DNA of 64,000 nt from Paulownia fortunei. Lineage: Eukaryota; Streptophyta; Magnoliopsida; Lamiales; Paulowniaceae. The notes under the pieces were generated by a model. That model was not told the origin of the DNA, ran no database searches, and was given only the letters and a program-made list of their open reading frames with translations. The translations under genes and the position numbers were made by a program. Location: the NCBI GenBank assembly GCA_019321725.1, contig CM033114.1, positions 19,076,278-19,140,277 of the forward strand. The letters run 5' to 3'. Shown here piece by piece: positions 11,901-20,700 of the stretch; position 1 is the first letter of the stretch; each line of letters starts with the position of its first letter.

Positions 11901-14900
11901 TTCGTAAGTAATATAGCGAGAATTTCATCAGAAATCTATGTTAAACGCCTTTTATTTGCACTACCAAGAAACATGCATCCAACATAAACAGTGATAAAAA
12001 ATAGTCACATGCTGTTAGAAAAGATATAAAGCAATAGAAGCCTATTAAGTGGTCTGCACTGAGTGGCAACTTAAAAGAGTGCACTCATCTGACACTTGCG
12101 TTAGCATTTAGATGCTGTAGGTTATCTTCTACTTGGTGTTATATCTAACGTGACAATATACAAACAATGTGAACTCAGGAACGTCAGTAGTAAAAGCTAA
12201 AACAATGCTTAGTAGATTATCTTCCACTTATTGTTCAATCAGATGTGACAATTTACAAATAATGTGAACTCAGGAAAGTCAGCAGTAAAAGGTAAAGATT
12301 GAGACAATCATTAAAGGTATCAAAAATCAAAATGTCAATACGTATAAAACAAAAGGGAACTACGTGTGAATAACGAGATTGACAAAACAAGGAGGAAAGG
12401 AACAATTGATGAGCCTGTAGATGCAAACCTTAATAATGATTCTGCAACATCAGTACTAGAGTTTAGCCCCCTGGAACTGCAGCACCAATATTTTGACAAT
12501 GAGATGATAAAAAAGAATGTAAAATAGATCTATAACTACAGAAATGCTTACAACAAACATTAAGAAGGGGATAATGAAGATCATATCAAGCATTCTTCGG
12601 AAAAAGAACTTTACTAATAAAAGAAGTCCAAATTTTAGTAGTGAACTCAACATTTCTACTATGTGCAAAAATGGCCCACAGTCGGAAATGGCTGATGTTT
12701 CAGAGAGAGGTAATTGATCATTAAAATTTTTGTGTATATTGAAACAACCAAAGGTGATAAGAGCCTCATGAAATGCTATTATCATAAAATGTCCCAGATG
12801 CATATCTTTATCACATGTGATAATGCATATTTCCGCTAACCATCTTAAACTCAAAAGTGCAAGTTGCTGGCTCGTAATGTAAGTAGGGGGATTAAGGTAA
12901 TGAATAGAAAAAATCTTACGCTCAATTTTTTTTATTATATGATTTTATAAAAAAAGAATGCTTAGTTTTGTGAAAGGGAAAATGCCAAGGAAAAGTTCGC
13001 AAAAAAAAGGTGAAGAAAATTAGGCAATGTTTAGTTTCATTTTCTAGGAATGTTTTCATTCCCCAGGAATGAAACCAAACATTGTAAAAGCCCTTTGGAG
13101 ATTTATTCCCCCAAAAGGCATTCCCTTCTTCCCCAAAATATTTTCAAAAAATCATAATCATTATTATAAATATACATACATATATATTCTAATTATTACA
13201 AATTTATATATATATTTTTACACATACTCCAAGCATTACATCAATAATAAATATATATGTTTACATCTTTCAATGATTACCTTAGTATAAGTTTACATTT
13301 ATATATATTGTAATTATTACATATTTTAACATATATTTACACATATTCATCAATACTAAATATATATATATATATTTACATCTTCCAATCATTACCTAAA
13401 TATAAATATAATATTTTTCATTGTACATAATATAGTAACAACATATGATAATATAAAAGCTTGATGTAACATCACTAATCATACAAATCTTACATGACAT
13501 GCAACTTTCTCGGAAAATACATCATATTAACCATTTCCAAAACAAAACCAATCATACTTTCACTCTCCATATATTCCCTGGTACAACACATCAAAATACT
13601 TTTTCCCAAAATATTTTTCCAAAGCACTCCAAAATGATACCAAACATAGCCTTAGATTTCATTGATTTTGCTATTTTTTTTTTCACTCTCTTTCATGAAA
13701 CCATACATCCAAGCGGACTGTAAAGGATTATCAGCCTTAAGCATCTACTACCTGCCACTCATATTATCAACCTAGTAGTCAATCTTTCCTAATTAAAATT
13801 CTAGTGCTGCTAGTTCATTAGCTTACGCAACAATACCAAGGTAAAAAGAATACAATCTGACAGCACCAAAGCCAACAATACTAAGGTATTTGCATGACTA
13901 GTGAATTGAGATCAGGAGACGGTAGGCGAAAAGCAGGCTTTTCGGTGTTGCACTTTATATCAATTAAAATAATTTAGACACCACAAAAGACTGAAACTGA
14001 TCCAAACACCAGGTAAATAGGATAGATTGAAATTTTCATTTCATCGTTTTGTAAAAGAGAAGCAATACTGAATTTCCAAATTAGCAACTAATTCATAAGT
14101 TTGACACAATCCCAGTAAATGAACCAATTCACAGTTCACGAGCATTTTAGTGTGTTTACAGGTAACTCAGACTAGAGCAAACTGGTATCATGAAACTCCA
14201 GGAATTCAATGAAACGAAAGGCTCTAGGTTCTCTTTCAATGGCATAGAAATGAATTGTTGGAAAATAGACAGAGTGCATTTAGATTGAAATTAAGATTCA
14301 GGAATTCCAAACCCACAGGTCAAATCTCATACCGCCAAACATAAATTTATATGGACTTGAAGCCCCTCAAATGGAACCTTTAATTTCTCTGCTTGTTAGT
14401 ATAACAAGAGTGGTGACCAAAGTTCTCCACTAAATAGCTTTTCTAGAAGGAAAATCATCTTATGATTCTGTAAATCAGTATTTCTCTTCAACCATTTTCC
14501 ATTTCCACTAAAGCTACAGCAATCTAAAGTGTGACATCAATTTATGGTAAAACTTAGATAACCTTCACTTTGGTCACCCAATCACATCATACACAAGCTG
14601 GAAAAGAAAAAGCCTCTATAAGCCCAACAGAATTATCTCAACATTCAAAATGTCATAACAACCAACTCTACCAGACAAACGTCAAAGATAACTCTGTTCT
14701 TCTACAATAAAAAAAATCCTGAAAAACAGTATCATCTCTCCTACATATCCTATAAATTACTCAAGAAATCGAAGCCATCCTCCATATAATTGCATCCACT
14801 TTTTAATATCATGATATTACAACAACAAGAAACACAGTGCATCCACAGCAGAACAATATTAACTTTCCACATTTTCTTTCAACATTTTGACTATTTCCAA

Positions 14901-15137
14901 TGCCGCCCGCATTTGACCACTCCACCAACCACTCAATCTCTACCAAAATTAATTATTCTCAAATTAGATTCAAATTCATGAAATCATCGGAATAACCAGA
15001 TTAAAATTGCTCCAAATTCAGAAAAAGAGTTACCGATTGAGGGATGGGCGAGTGGAGGAGGAGAAGGAGAGAAATCGAGCCCTGATGAGAGACGGAGCTC
15101 GGCAGATCACCGGATGCCGAAGCCTCGATAACGCCAT
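2091..15137 (-). CDS. LTA3: Dihydrolipoyllysine-residue acetyltransferase (E2) of mitochondrial pyruvate dehydrogenase complex
   Basis: E2 transfers acetyl groups from the lipoyl arm to CoA and forms the core of the mitochondrial pyruvate dehydrogenase complex. Exons in transcript order: 15034-15137, 12429-12476, 11397-11451, 11285-11318, 10390-10439, 10261-10305, 10010-10083, 9276-9345, 8619-8807, 8466-8510, 8302-8375, 7776-7845, 7240-7641, 5939-5999, 5808-5852, 5636-5719, 3762-3838, 3613-3675, 3419-3489, 3255-3315, 2891-2951, 2724-2804, 2091-2149. All introns are GT-AG with matching phase, giving 1923 nt (640 residues plus TGA). Order: mitochondrial presequence; lipoyl domain 1 (about 81-160, lipoyl Lys126); lipoyl domain 2 (about 207-286, Lys252); subunit-binding domain (330-369); catalytic domain (421-640) with His613 and Asp617 in the DHRIFDG motif. 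Two lipoyl domains and this length match the long-form plant E2 (Arabidopsis LTA3, about 637 residues, from memory). The start is the first ATG, followed by an Arg/Ser-rich presequence. No break was found. Confidence 0.95.
7240..7641 (-). other. LTA3: LTA3 exon 13: linker and peripheral-subunit-binding domain
   Basis: This 402-nt exon is the largest of the gene. It starts VEDPND, runs through a Ser/Thr-rich linker, and holds the E1/E3-binding fold at about 7393-7512 (ISPAAKLL, then [12 protein letters not shown]). A second Ser/Pro-rich linker follows, and the exon ends SQIRK at the start of the catalytic domain. Confidence 0.93.
7776..8672 (-). other. LTA3: LTA3 exons 9 (end) to 12: second lipoyl domain
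   Basis: Residues about 207-286 repeat the first domain: [21 protein letters not shown], then [20 protein letters not shown] with Lys252 as lipoate acceptor. Exons 10, 11 and 12 are 45, 74 and 70 nt in the same phases as exons 6, 7 and 8, so the domain arose by tandem duplication of an exon group. Confidence 0.93.
9276..10439 (-). other. LTA3: LTA3 exons 5-8: first lipoyl domain
   Basis: Residues about 81-160. The domain opens with MPALSPTM, continues with [12 protein letters not shown], and carries ETDKAT, whose Lys126 is the lipoate attachment site. It closes with GQPIAITV, which starts the linker. Exons 6, 7 and 8 are 45, 74 and 70 nt. Confidence 0.93.
10560..10990. other. GC-richer patch in LTA3 intron 4, unassigned
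   Basis: Inside an otherwise AT-rich intron there is a patch with an 82-codon plus-strand frame (10741-10989) and phrases such as ccaccggcgagcgttcc and gatgccgaaag. Neither strand gives a protein I recognise. It could be a captured gene fragment or a transposon relic. Confidence 0.3.
12118..12305. repeat. Two-copy tandem repeat, 94-bp period, LTA3 intron 2
   Basis: Copies start gtaggttatcttctactt (12118) and gtagattatcttccactt (12212). Both contain aatgtgaactcagga and a gtcag-agtaaaag tail. Divergence is several percent, so the duplication is not recent. Confidence 0.8.
13023..13651. mobile_element. Tourist-like (PIF/Harbinger-type) MITE in LTA3 intron 1
   Basis: A 629-bp AT-rich element has near-perfect terminal inverted repeats. 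The left end reads GGCAATGTTTAGTTTCATTTT; the right end on the other strand reads GGCTATGTTTGGTATCATTTT. It is flanked by TTA at 13020-13022 and 13652-13654. No transposase is present. The TIR style and TTA target site are typical of Tourist elements (established knowledge). A short hairpin follows the left TIR (ggaatgttttcattcc). Confidence 0.85.
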
Positions 15138-15336
15138 CGATCATTCGCTATAATTTTACCTTTCTTCACTTCCCTTTCTTTATGAATTATTTGTATGTAT
15201 GCAGAGAAGAGAGAGAAGAATTTTTCTTCTTTATTATTATTTTTTTCTTTAATTAATTAATTAGTATTTATGTTGGGCTTTTTTGTCTTTTCACGTGATG
15301 GCGGCTGTCGTCGGCCTGTTGACTTAATGGTGACGG
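15138..15336 (-). promoter_or_regulatory. LTA3: LTA3 promoter: site II-type motif and G-box
   Basis: Upstream of the LTA3 start there is a pyrimidine-rich leader. TGGGCT lies at 15274-15279 (about 140 bp upstream) and a palindromic CACGTG G-box at 15292-15297. TGGGCY site II elements are known to be enriched upstream of plant nuclear genes for mitochondrial proteins. No convincing TATA box was placed. The transcription start is unknown. Confidence 0.5.
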
Positions 15337-15700
15337 GAGGGGTCGGTGTTTTGACGATAAGTAAACGATTGAATCAAGCGAATAGAGTATTATTTAAATT
15401 TAATTTAAATTTATTTTTGAGTTTGAAATTGAATTTGCGTTTAATTTAATTCGAGTTTAAATAAATTAATATTTTTATATTATTTTATTATTTTTTATTA
15501 AATATATAGAAAAAAAATTTTCAATTTTAATTTTATTATGCTTAACAAAGTTTCAACGGTTTTTAAGTGAAAAATTAGCAAACCTATCAAATGAATTATT
15601 AAGCCTCATAAACTAGGATTAAGTTATTCAAGAACAAGATTGTTTAACAATTTATTAGTCTCATTTGAAAGCATGCCTTTGATAGTGGCAGTGACTATGT
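15337..15700. repeat. Dispersed repeat copy A
   Basis: This stretch matches 20235-20700 in the same orientation. Shared segments include atttaaatttaatttaaatttattttt-like text, an aaaattagcaaac block, gaattattaagcctcataaactagg, and ttattagtctcatttgaaagcatg. The family is not recognised. Part of a decayed transposon is likely. Confidence 0.7.
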
Positions 15701-17921
15701 TAGCTGCCATTAGTGAACACTAAAAATTCCACTTTATAAATACATTATTGTAATGATTATGTAGTAATTAATAGATTATTTTAGGACAACATTTTCCTAA
15801 AATCTTCAAACTTTAAATATATTCGATTTATTTTTGAAAAAAAATGAAAGTGGTGAAATTCAGTGCCAGTCAAATATTTATTTTCATGCTAATTGTCGTA
15901 TATTTTACAATCGATATTAGAAGTTTAATACTTACAGTGCAATCTTCTTTATTTATGTTCGTCAAACATATATACTTACATCTAAAACTCACTAAATAGC
16001 AAAAGCCATTTTTGGTATGTGAAACATGAATATTGAAAGAATTTATGAGATTTAGTATATATCTTATATTAAAAGATAACTCAAATCTTTAAATTATAAT
16101 TTCATATTTTAAATGTAATTTTACTACAAGGGTGATTGTTGTAATGTAGACCAACAATCCCCTCTTATCATTTAGGTCGTTGTTTTTATTTTTAAATCAT
16201 ATAACAGTTCAAATATCATATTATAAATATACCCCTATTTTATTTTACCCTGCTACAACAAAATTTATTATCTTTATTTTTTTTAAAACGTATAACAGTT
16301 CAAATATCATATTATAAATACATTCCTATTTTATTTTACCCTGCTACAACAAAATTTATTATCGCATAGCCAACAATCCTCTCCCAATCAATTGCTTCTC
16401 TTAGGAATTAAGACTTCAACTTTGGTCAAACACTTCTTGTTGTGCTAAAAATTATATTTTTTTAGCTACTATATAATTCAATTTTTTAATTATATGGCAG
16501 CCAAGAATAATATTTTAATTATGAAATCGCTACAAAAAAATAATATATTACTGCTAGTGTTTCCTTGAAAAGACTTATATGATTTATTTTCAGTATTTCT
16601 TAGATGTCAGATGTGTGCTCCCAAACTCAGCTTCTTAATTTCAAGTTAATCTTTATATAATTTCTAATCAAGTTAATCAAGTTAAGTCAAACTTGAAGGT
16701 TACAGTTTGAATTTAACTTCAAGCCATCCCTAAGTGGAGGCAGATTCAATTTAAATTAGATTTGGGCACATATTAGATAATAAATATTATATTGCAAGGA
16801 CAACTTAGAGAAATAAAATTAGACAAAAAAATCCTTAAATCAACCCGAAAAGGAAATTTGAATGTTTACAAGTTGGCAATTCAAATGGGTTTTATTTTAT
16901 TTATTATATAAATAATTAGTATTTTGACTTGGTGAATATAAGTTTAATGATTTGGTCATTTTAGTACGACAGAATTTGATTTTAATTAATTTGAAGTGTT
17001 TTGAGATTGTTAATTTTTATATTTGGTAATTTAATTTTTAAATTGATGGTACTTAAATAAAAATTAAATAGAAAAAACTCAAATTCGAGCAGGTGCAACT
17101 CGATTTAAAGCTCATATTAACTTTCAAATCAAACCGAACTTTGAGCAAAAAAATTCAAACAAATTCAAACCATGAGAAAAAAAAACTCGTATATAATCGA
17201 GTAAAGCGTGGGCCTCACTCAACTTAATTGATAACGTGTAAAAACTAACTAAACAATAGAGCCATTTTGACATTAAATAAATTGACATTTTCCAATCAAG
17301 AATATTCCAAGTGGTACATGATAATGTGATAGGATAATTGAAGTGGTGAATTACAAAATTAGTGGATAGAGTGTTAGTTAAAAGCAATGGTGAAAATAAA
17401 TTTGACACAAGTTTAAAAAATGATTGTGAAGGTAGATATCCCAAATTAGAAACCAATATGGTTGTAATCTACAATTAGGTCCTTTGCTTCATTGAGAGAT
17501 TCAATCAAATTTAAGTCAAGATAAATTTTTAGATTGATCAAGAAAGATTGTAGTATCTATCCAATTAGGTCAAGGAAAATAATATTGCTTTGATTCCTTC
17601 AAAGTAATCATATGATAAAATTTTGATTAATTAATTTGATTGAAAAAGATAAAAATATGAAATTAGCCACGGTTGTGTATAGGGCAACGGCAATATATAG
17701 TAACTACAAACTTCATGATGAATATATTTTTTGTTCGTATTTTAGAGTGATTAGCTACGATTATTCATAGTTCACAAATAAATTTTTTTCACCAAATTAC
17801 TAGATAAAAGACACAAATATAAACCATTATATATTGCAAGAAAACAATACACTAGTAATTAAGTAACAAAGTCCCATGACACAATAATTATATTTCACTC
17901 AAACATGCTACCAAACAATTA
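15701..17921. other. AT-rich intergenic stretch with a 91-bp tandem pair
   Basis: No gene was seen. At 16200-16272 and 16291-16363 a segment starting tataacagttcaaatatcat and ending ctacaacaaaatttattat occurs twice with a 91-bp period. The rest is AT-rich, with short relics (for example near 17080-17150). Confidence 0.7.
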
Positions 17922-18285
17922 TTATGGTGGTGGGATTTTGAGATGACATTCTGGTACACATTCATCACTGAGGCAAAGATTCAGACATATGCAAATGCTT
18001 CTGGTATTGTTGTTTGGGTCATTTTTAAAGCACGTACAATTCTGGGGACGAGCAATAGGATTGTCACCATATGCTGCATTGACAGTATTAGTGCATTCAA
18101 TTTCACCTTCAAAAGTGTAGTTAGGACATACACCTTTCTTGTAAAATATGAAGGGACATAATGACGATAATCCTGCAATTCATAGTAAATAATATAGTAT
18201 TAGAACATTATTAAACACTTGTGATTGCTATATAATTAGAATAAGATGACTTTATTTTCAAGAAATATCTTTTATTCAATTACCC

Positions 18286-18322
<37 letters not shown>

Positions 18323-18974
18323 TAGAAAAAGTGATTCGGTGGAATATCATTGTTAGGACATGCTTGTTTGAGATCTTATTAACAAATTTAAAAAAAAAAA
18401 AAAAAATAGATGAGCAAAAGCTTGTTAAGGAGAGTTGGAAATAAGTACATGTATGGGAGAAAACATAATTAATTAATTAATTAAAATGAATTTTGATAAG
18501 AGAAAATGTGAGAGATATTTCAAAATTTTGATTTATCTTCCTTTTTAAATCATGTTAAAAAAAATATTCAACTTGATAACCAAACAATGTTTAATAGCAA
18601 GTGATCGATGATTGCTATTTTATATTTCAATCATTGGAAACAAAAAATTAAACTAAATTAAATAACCCTAGATGAATTCCTAATTTCCTCTTCAAAACTA
18701 TTATAAAATGAATCAAATTTTAAATTTAGTTGGGGCAATCTATCTTTTTATCTTCTTTGAATATATTCATACTAATAAAAACTTGCAAACAATGAATCTT
18801 TCATCACATGATCAATTTTCTTTTAAATAGATTCAATAAAAATGCAAAACAATAAATATATTCATTGAAACAAATAAATAGAAATGTAACTTTTCTTTTA
18901 CCTTGCATGATGAAGAAAGGACTGGCCACAAGAGCTAAACAATATATGGAAAGAAATACTGTAGAATTTTTCAT
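17922..18974 (-). CDS. Small secreted cysteine-rich peptide (10 Cys), defensin-like architecture
   Basis: Two exons: 18902-18974 (73 nt) and 17922-18172 (251 nt), GT-AG intron, phase 1, 107 residues plus TAA. Exon 1 encodes a clear signal peptide (MKNSTVFLSIYCLALVASPF) ending near MQG. Exon 2 encodes the mature part with ten Cys at residues 30, 40, 51, 70, 72, 85, 87, 91, 96 and 100. The spacing is C-X9-C-X10-C-X18-C-X-C-X12-C-X-C-X3-C-X4-C-X3-C. It also has three N-glycosylation sequons (NYT, NCT, NNT). A signal-peptide exon joined by a phase-1 intron to a Cys-rich exon is the usual layout of plant defensin-like and related peptide genes, but this Cys spacing matches none I can name. It probably acts in the apoplast; defence, reproduction or signalling are all possible. 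An in-frame ATG lies upstream at 18998, but a TATA box at 19015-19023 favours the start at 18974. The (TA)n tract lies in its intron. Confidence 0.72.
18289..18321. repeat. (TA)n microsatellite in the Cys-rich gene intron
   Basis: About 16 uninterrupted TA units lie inside the 729-bp intron of the Cys-rich peptide gene. It is likely polymorphic. Confidence 0.95.
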
Positions 18975-19014
18975 GATATTTGATTCACGATTGTGCACAT
19001 ATCACTGTTATCTA

Positions 19015-19023
19015 TAATATATA
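19015..19023 (-). promoter_or_regulatory. TATA box of the Cys-rich peptide gene
   Basis: The minus strand reads TATATATTA about 41-49 nt upstream of the ATG at 18974. With a usual 25-35 nt offset, transcription would start about 10-20 nt before that ATG and would exclude or barely include the upstream ATG at 18998. Confidence 0.55.
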
Positions 19024-19190
19024 GATGATGAAGTAACAATACATTTCTTTCCCAAGAAAAAAGTAGTTACTTATTTAATACCAATGAAGTCTTTATTTCT
19101 TTTTCAAGAAAAAAATAGGTGTGAATTGACCCTTCCCGAGTTATAGTAGGTAAAATTTATTACCTGTCAATAAATGACAATGCCCCCATC

Positions 19191-19860
19191 ATATATGCAA
19201 AAAAAAGTTTAGGTTGCAAAATAGAACTCTTCATGTCCATCAATTTATTTATATAATTATCTTATCTATAATTTATATTTGTCTCAATTTAGGACATATC
19301 TTCAATTTCAAATAGATATTGCATTAAGTTAATTCAAAAATATACTGCCAGCAACTTATAACAACATGATCGTTAAACGATTTAACAAAGTAACAACTTT
19401 TTGCATAACTTTCATATATGCTAAAAAAAATTAGGTCGCAAAATAAAACTCTTCATGCCAATCAATTTATTTATATAATTGTCTTATCTATAATTTATGT
19501 TTTCATAATTTAGGACATATCTTTCAAGTTCAAAGAGATATCATGTTAGTTTAATTCAAAAATATACTACCAGAAACTTATAACAACATGAACGTTAAAC
19601 GATTTAACAAAGTAACAACTTTTTTCATAACTTTTATATATGCTAAAAAAAATTAGATTGCAAAATAGAACTCTTCATGCCAATCAATTTATTTATTTAA
19701 TTATCTTATCTATAATTTATGATTATGTTAATACAGTCTTATCTATCTTCTCTTTCAAACATATATTGCATTAAGTTAATTGAAAAACATACTACCATCA
19801 ACTTATAGCAACACGAACGCTGAGAGATTTAACAAAGTAACAACTTTTTGCATAGCTTGC
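19191..19860. repeat. Three tandem copies of a ~223-bp unit upstream of the Cys-rich gene
   Basis: Units are 19191-19413, 19414-19635 and 19636-19860. Each opens atatatgc(t)aaaaaaa, then has gcaaaata-aactcttcatg, ttatcttatctataattta, a-ttcaaaaatatactacca-type text, aacttataacaacatgaacg, and ends gatttaacaaagtaacaact. Units 1 and 2 are most alike; unit 3 is more diverged. The array begins about 170 bp upstream of the TATA box of the Cys-rich peptide gene. Confidence 0.92.
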
Positions 19861-20234
19861 ATATATTCTATATTCAAATTACTTATAGCAAGAAATCAAT
19901 AATACAATTATACGCACAATATATAGGTATCATCTACTGATTTATGAAGGATAACTCTTGAGTGATGAGCTGAATACACAATAAGAAGAGTGACACTTTT
20001 GTATAAATTGCATATTTTTGAAAGAAGATTCTTAATGATAGAACAACTAGACTTACCAAATACAAATACAAGCAACTATATTTTTAATATAATTTGTGTG
20101 GGTGATTCACGAATCATATTTTAAGTGGGAGCGATAGCAACAACACTAAGTAACTTAGACAAAATGATTTGCATAACCTCATTTTTTTTTAAATTCAATT
20201 ATTTATAGTAAGAAATTCATTAATAGTTCTACTT

Positions 20235-20700
20235 AGTGGTGGGGAGGGATCGGGTATTTTAACGATAAATTCTCAATTATCATTTTAAACGAATCAAGTC
20301 AACTTGAATAAGGCCTCATTTAAATTTGATTTGAATTTATTTTTAAGTTTGAAAATGTATTAAGCTTAATTTGATTACTGAAATAATTGAGTTGAAACGA
20401 ATTTTAATTGAGGCAAACACGAGTCGACCTCAAGTACTTTGATACTTTTATATATATTTATTATTTTCTAACTGATCGAGTCGGACTCAATTGAGTATCA
20501 AATTTTATGGAACCAAAAAAAACACTTAATATTGATTCTTATACTTAATGATCGAGCTTAAATGAGCTTTTAAGTGCAAAATTAGCAAACGTGTCAAATG
20601 AATTATTAGGCTTCATAAACTAGGTTCAAGTTATTCAAGAACAAGATTTATTAGTCTTATTTGAAAGCATGTCTTTGATATTAGTTGTGTGAGTGATGTT
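20235..20700. repeat. Dispersed repeat copy B
   Basis: Direct-orientation partner of 15337-15700, sharing gaattattaggcttcataaactagg and ttattcaagaacaagatt. It is about 100 bp longer because of an internal block (20400-20540) rich in gactcaa/gagtcg phrases. Together the two copies bracket the Cys-rich peptide gene. Confidence 0.7.

Larger units (their letters stand above)
11285..15137 (-). other. LTA3: LTA3 exons 1-4: mitochondrial presequence region
   Basis: Exon 1 encodes [20 protein letters not shown] and continues into a Ser-rich run. It has many Arg and no acidic residues, as expected of a mitochondrial targeting peptide. Exons 2-4 are tiny (48, 55 and 34 nt). Exon 4 ends in a GVRHYSSV segment, a plausible processing site with the lipoyl domain starting next (residue 81). 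The exon 3 acceptor reads CAGCAG, so start 11451 or 11454 is possible without frame change. Intron 1 is 2.56 kb and holds a MITE. Confidence 0.85.

Noticed and set aside
12456..12854. 132-codon minus-strand ORF
   Set aside because: Mostly intron 1 of LTA3; only its last few codons overlap exon 2, and they are in a different frame from the spliced product.
17943..18178. Single-frame ORFs of 65-72 codons on both strands
   Set aside because: They are out-of-frame shadows of exon 2 of the Cys-rich peptide gene, whose true frame has ten Cys and joins in phase to a signal-peptide exon.
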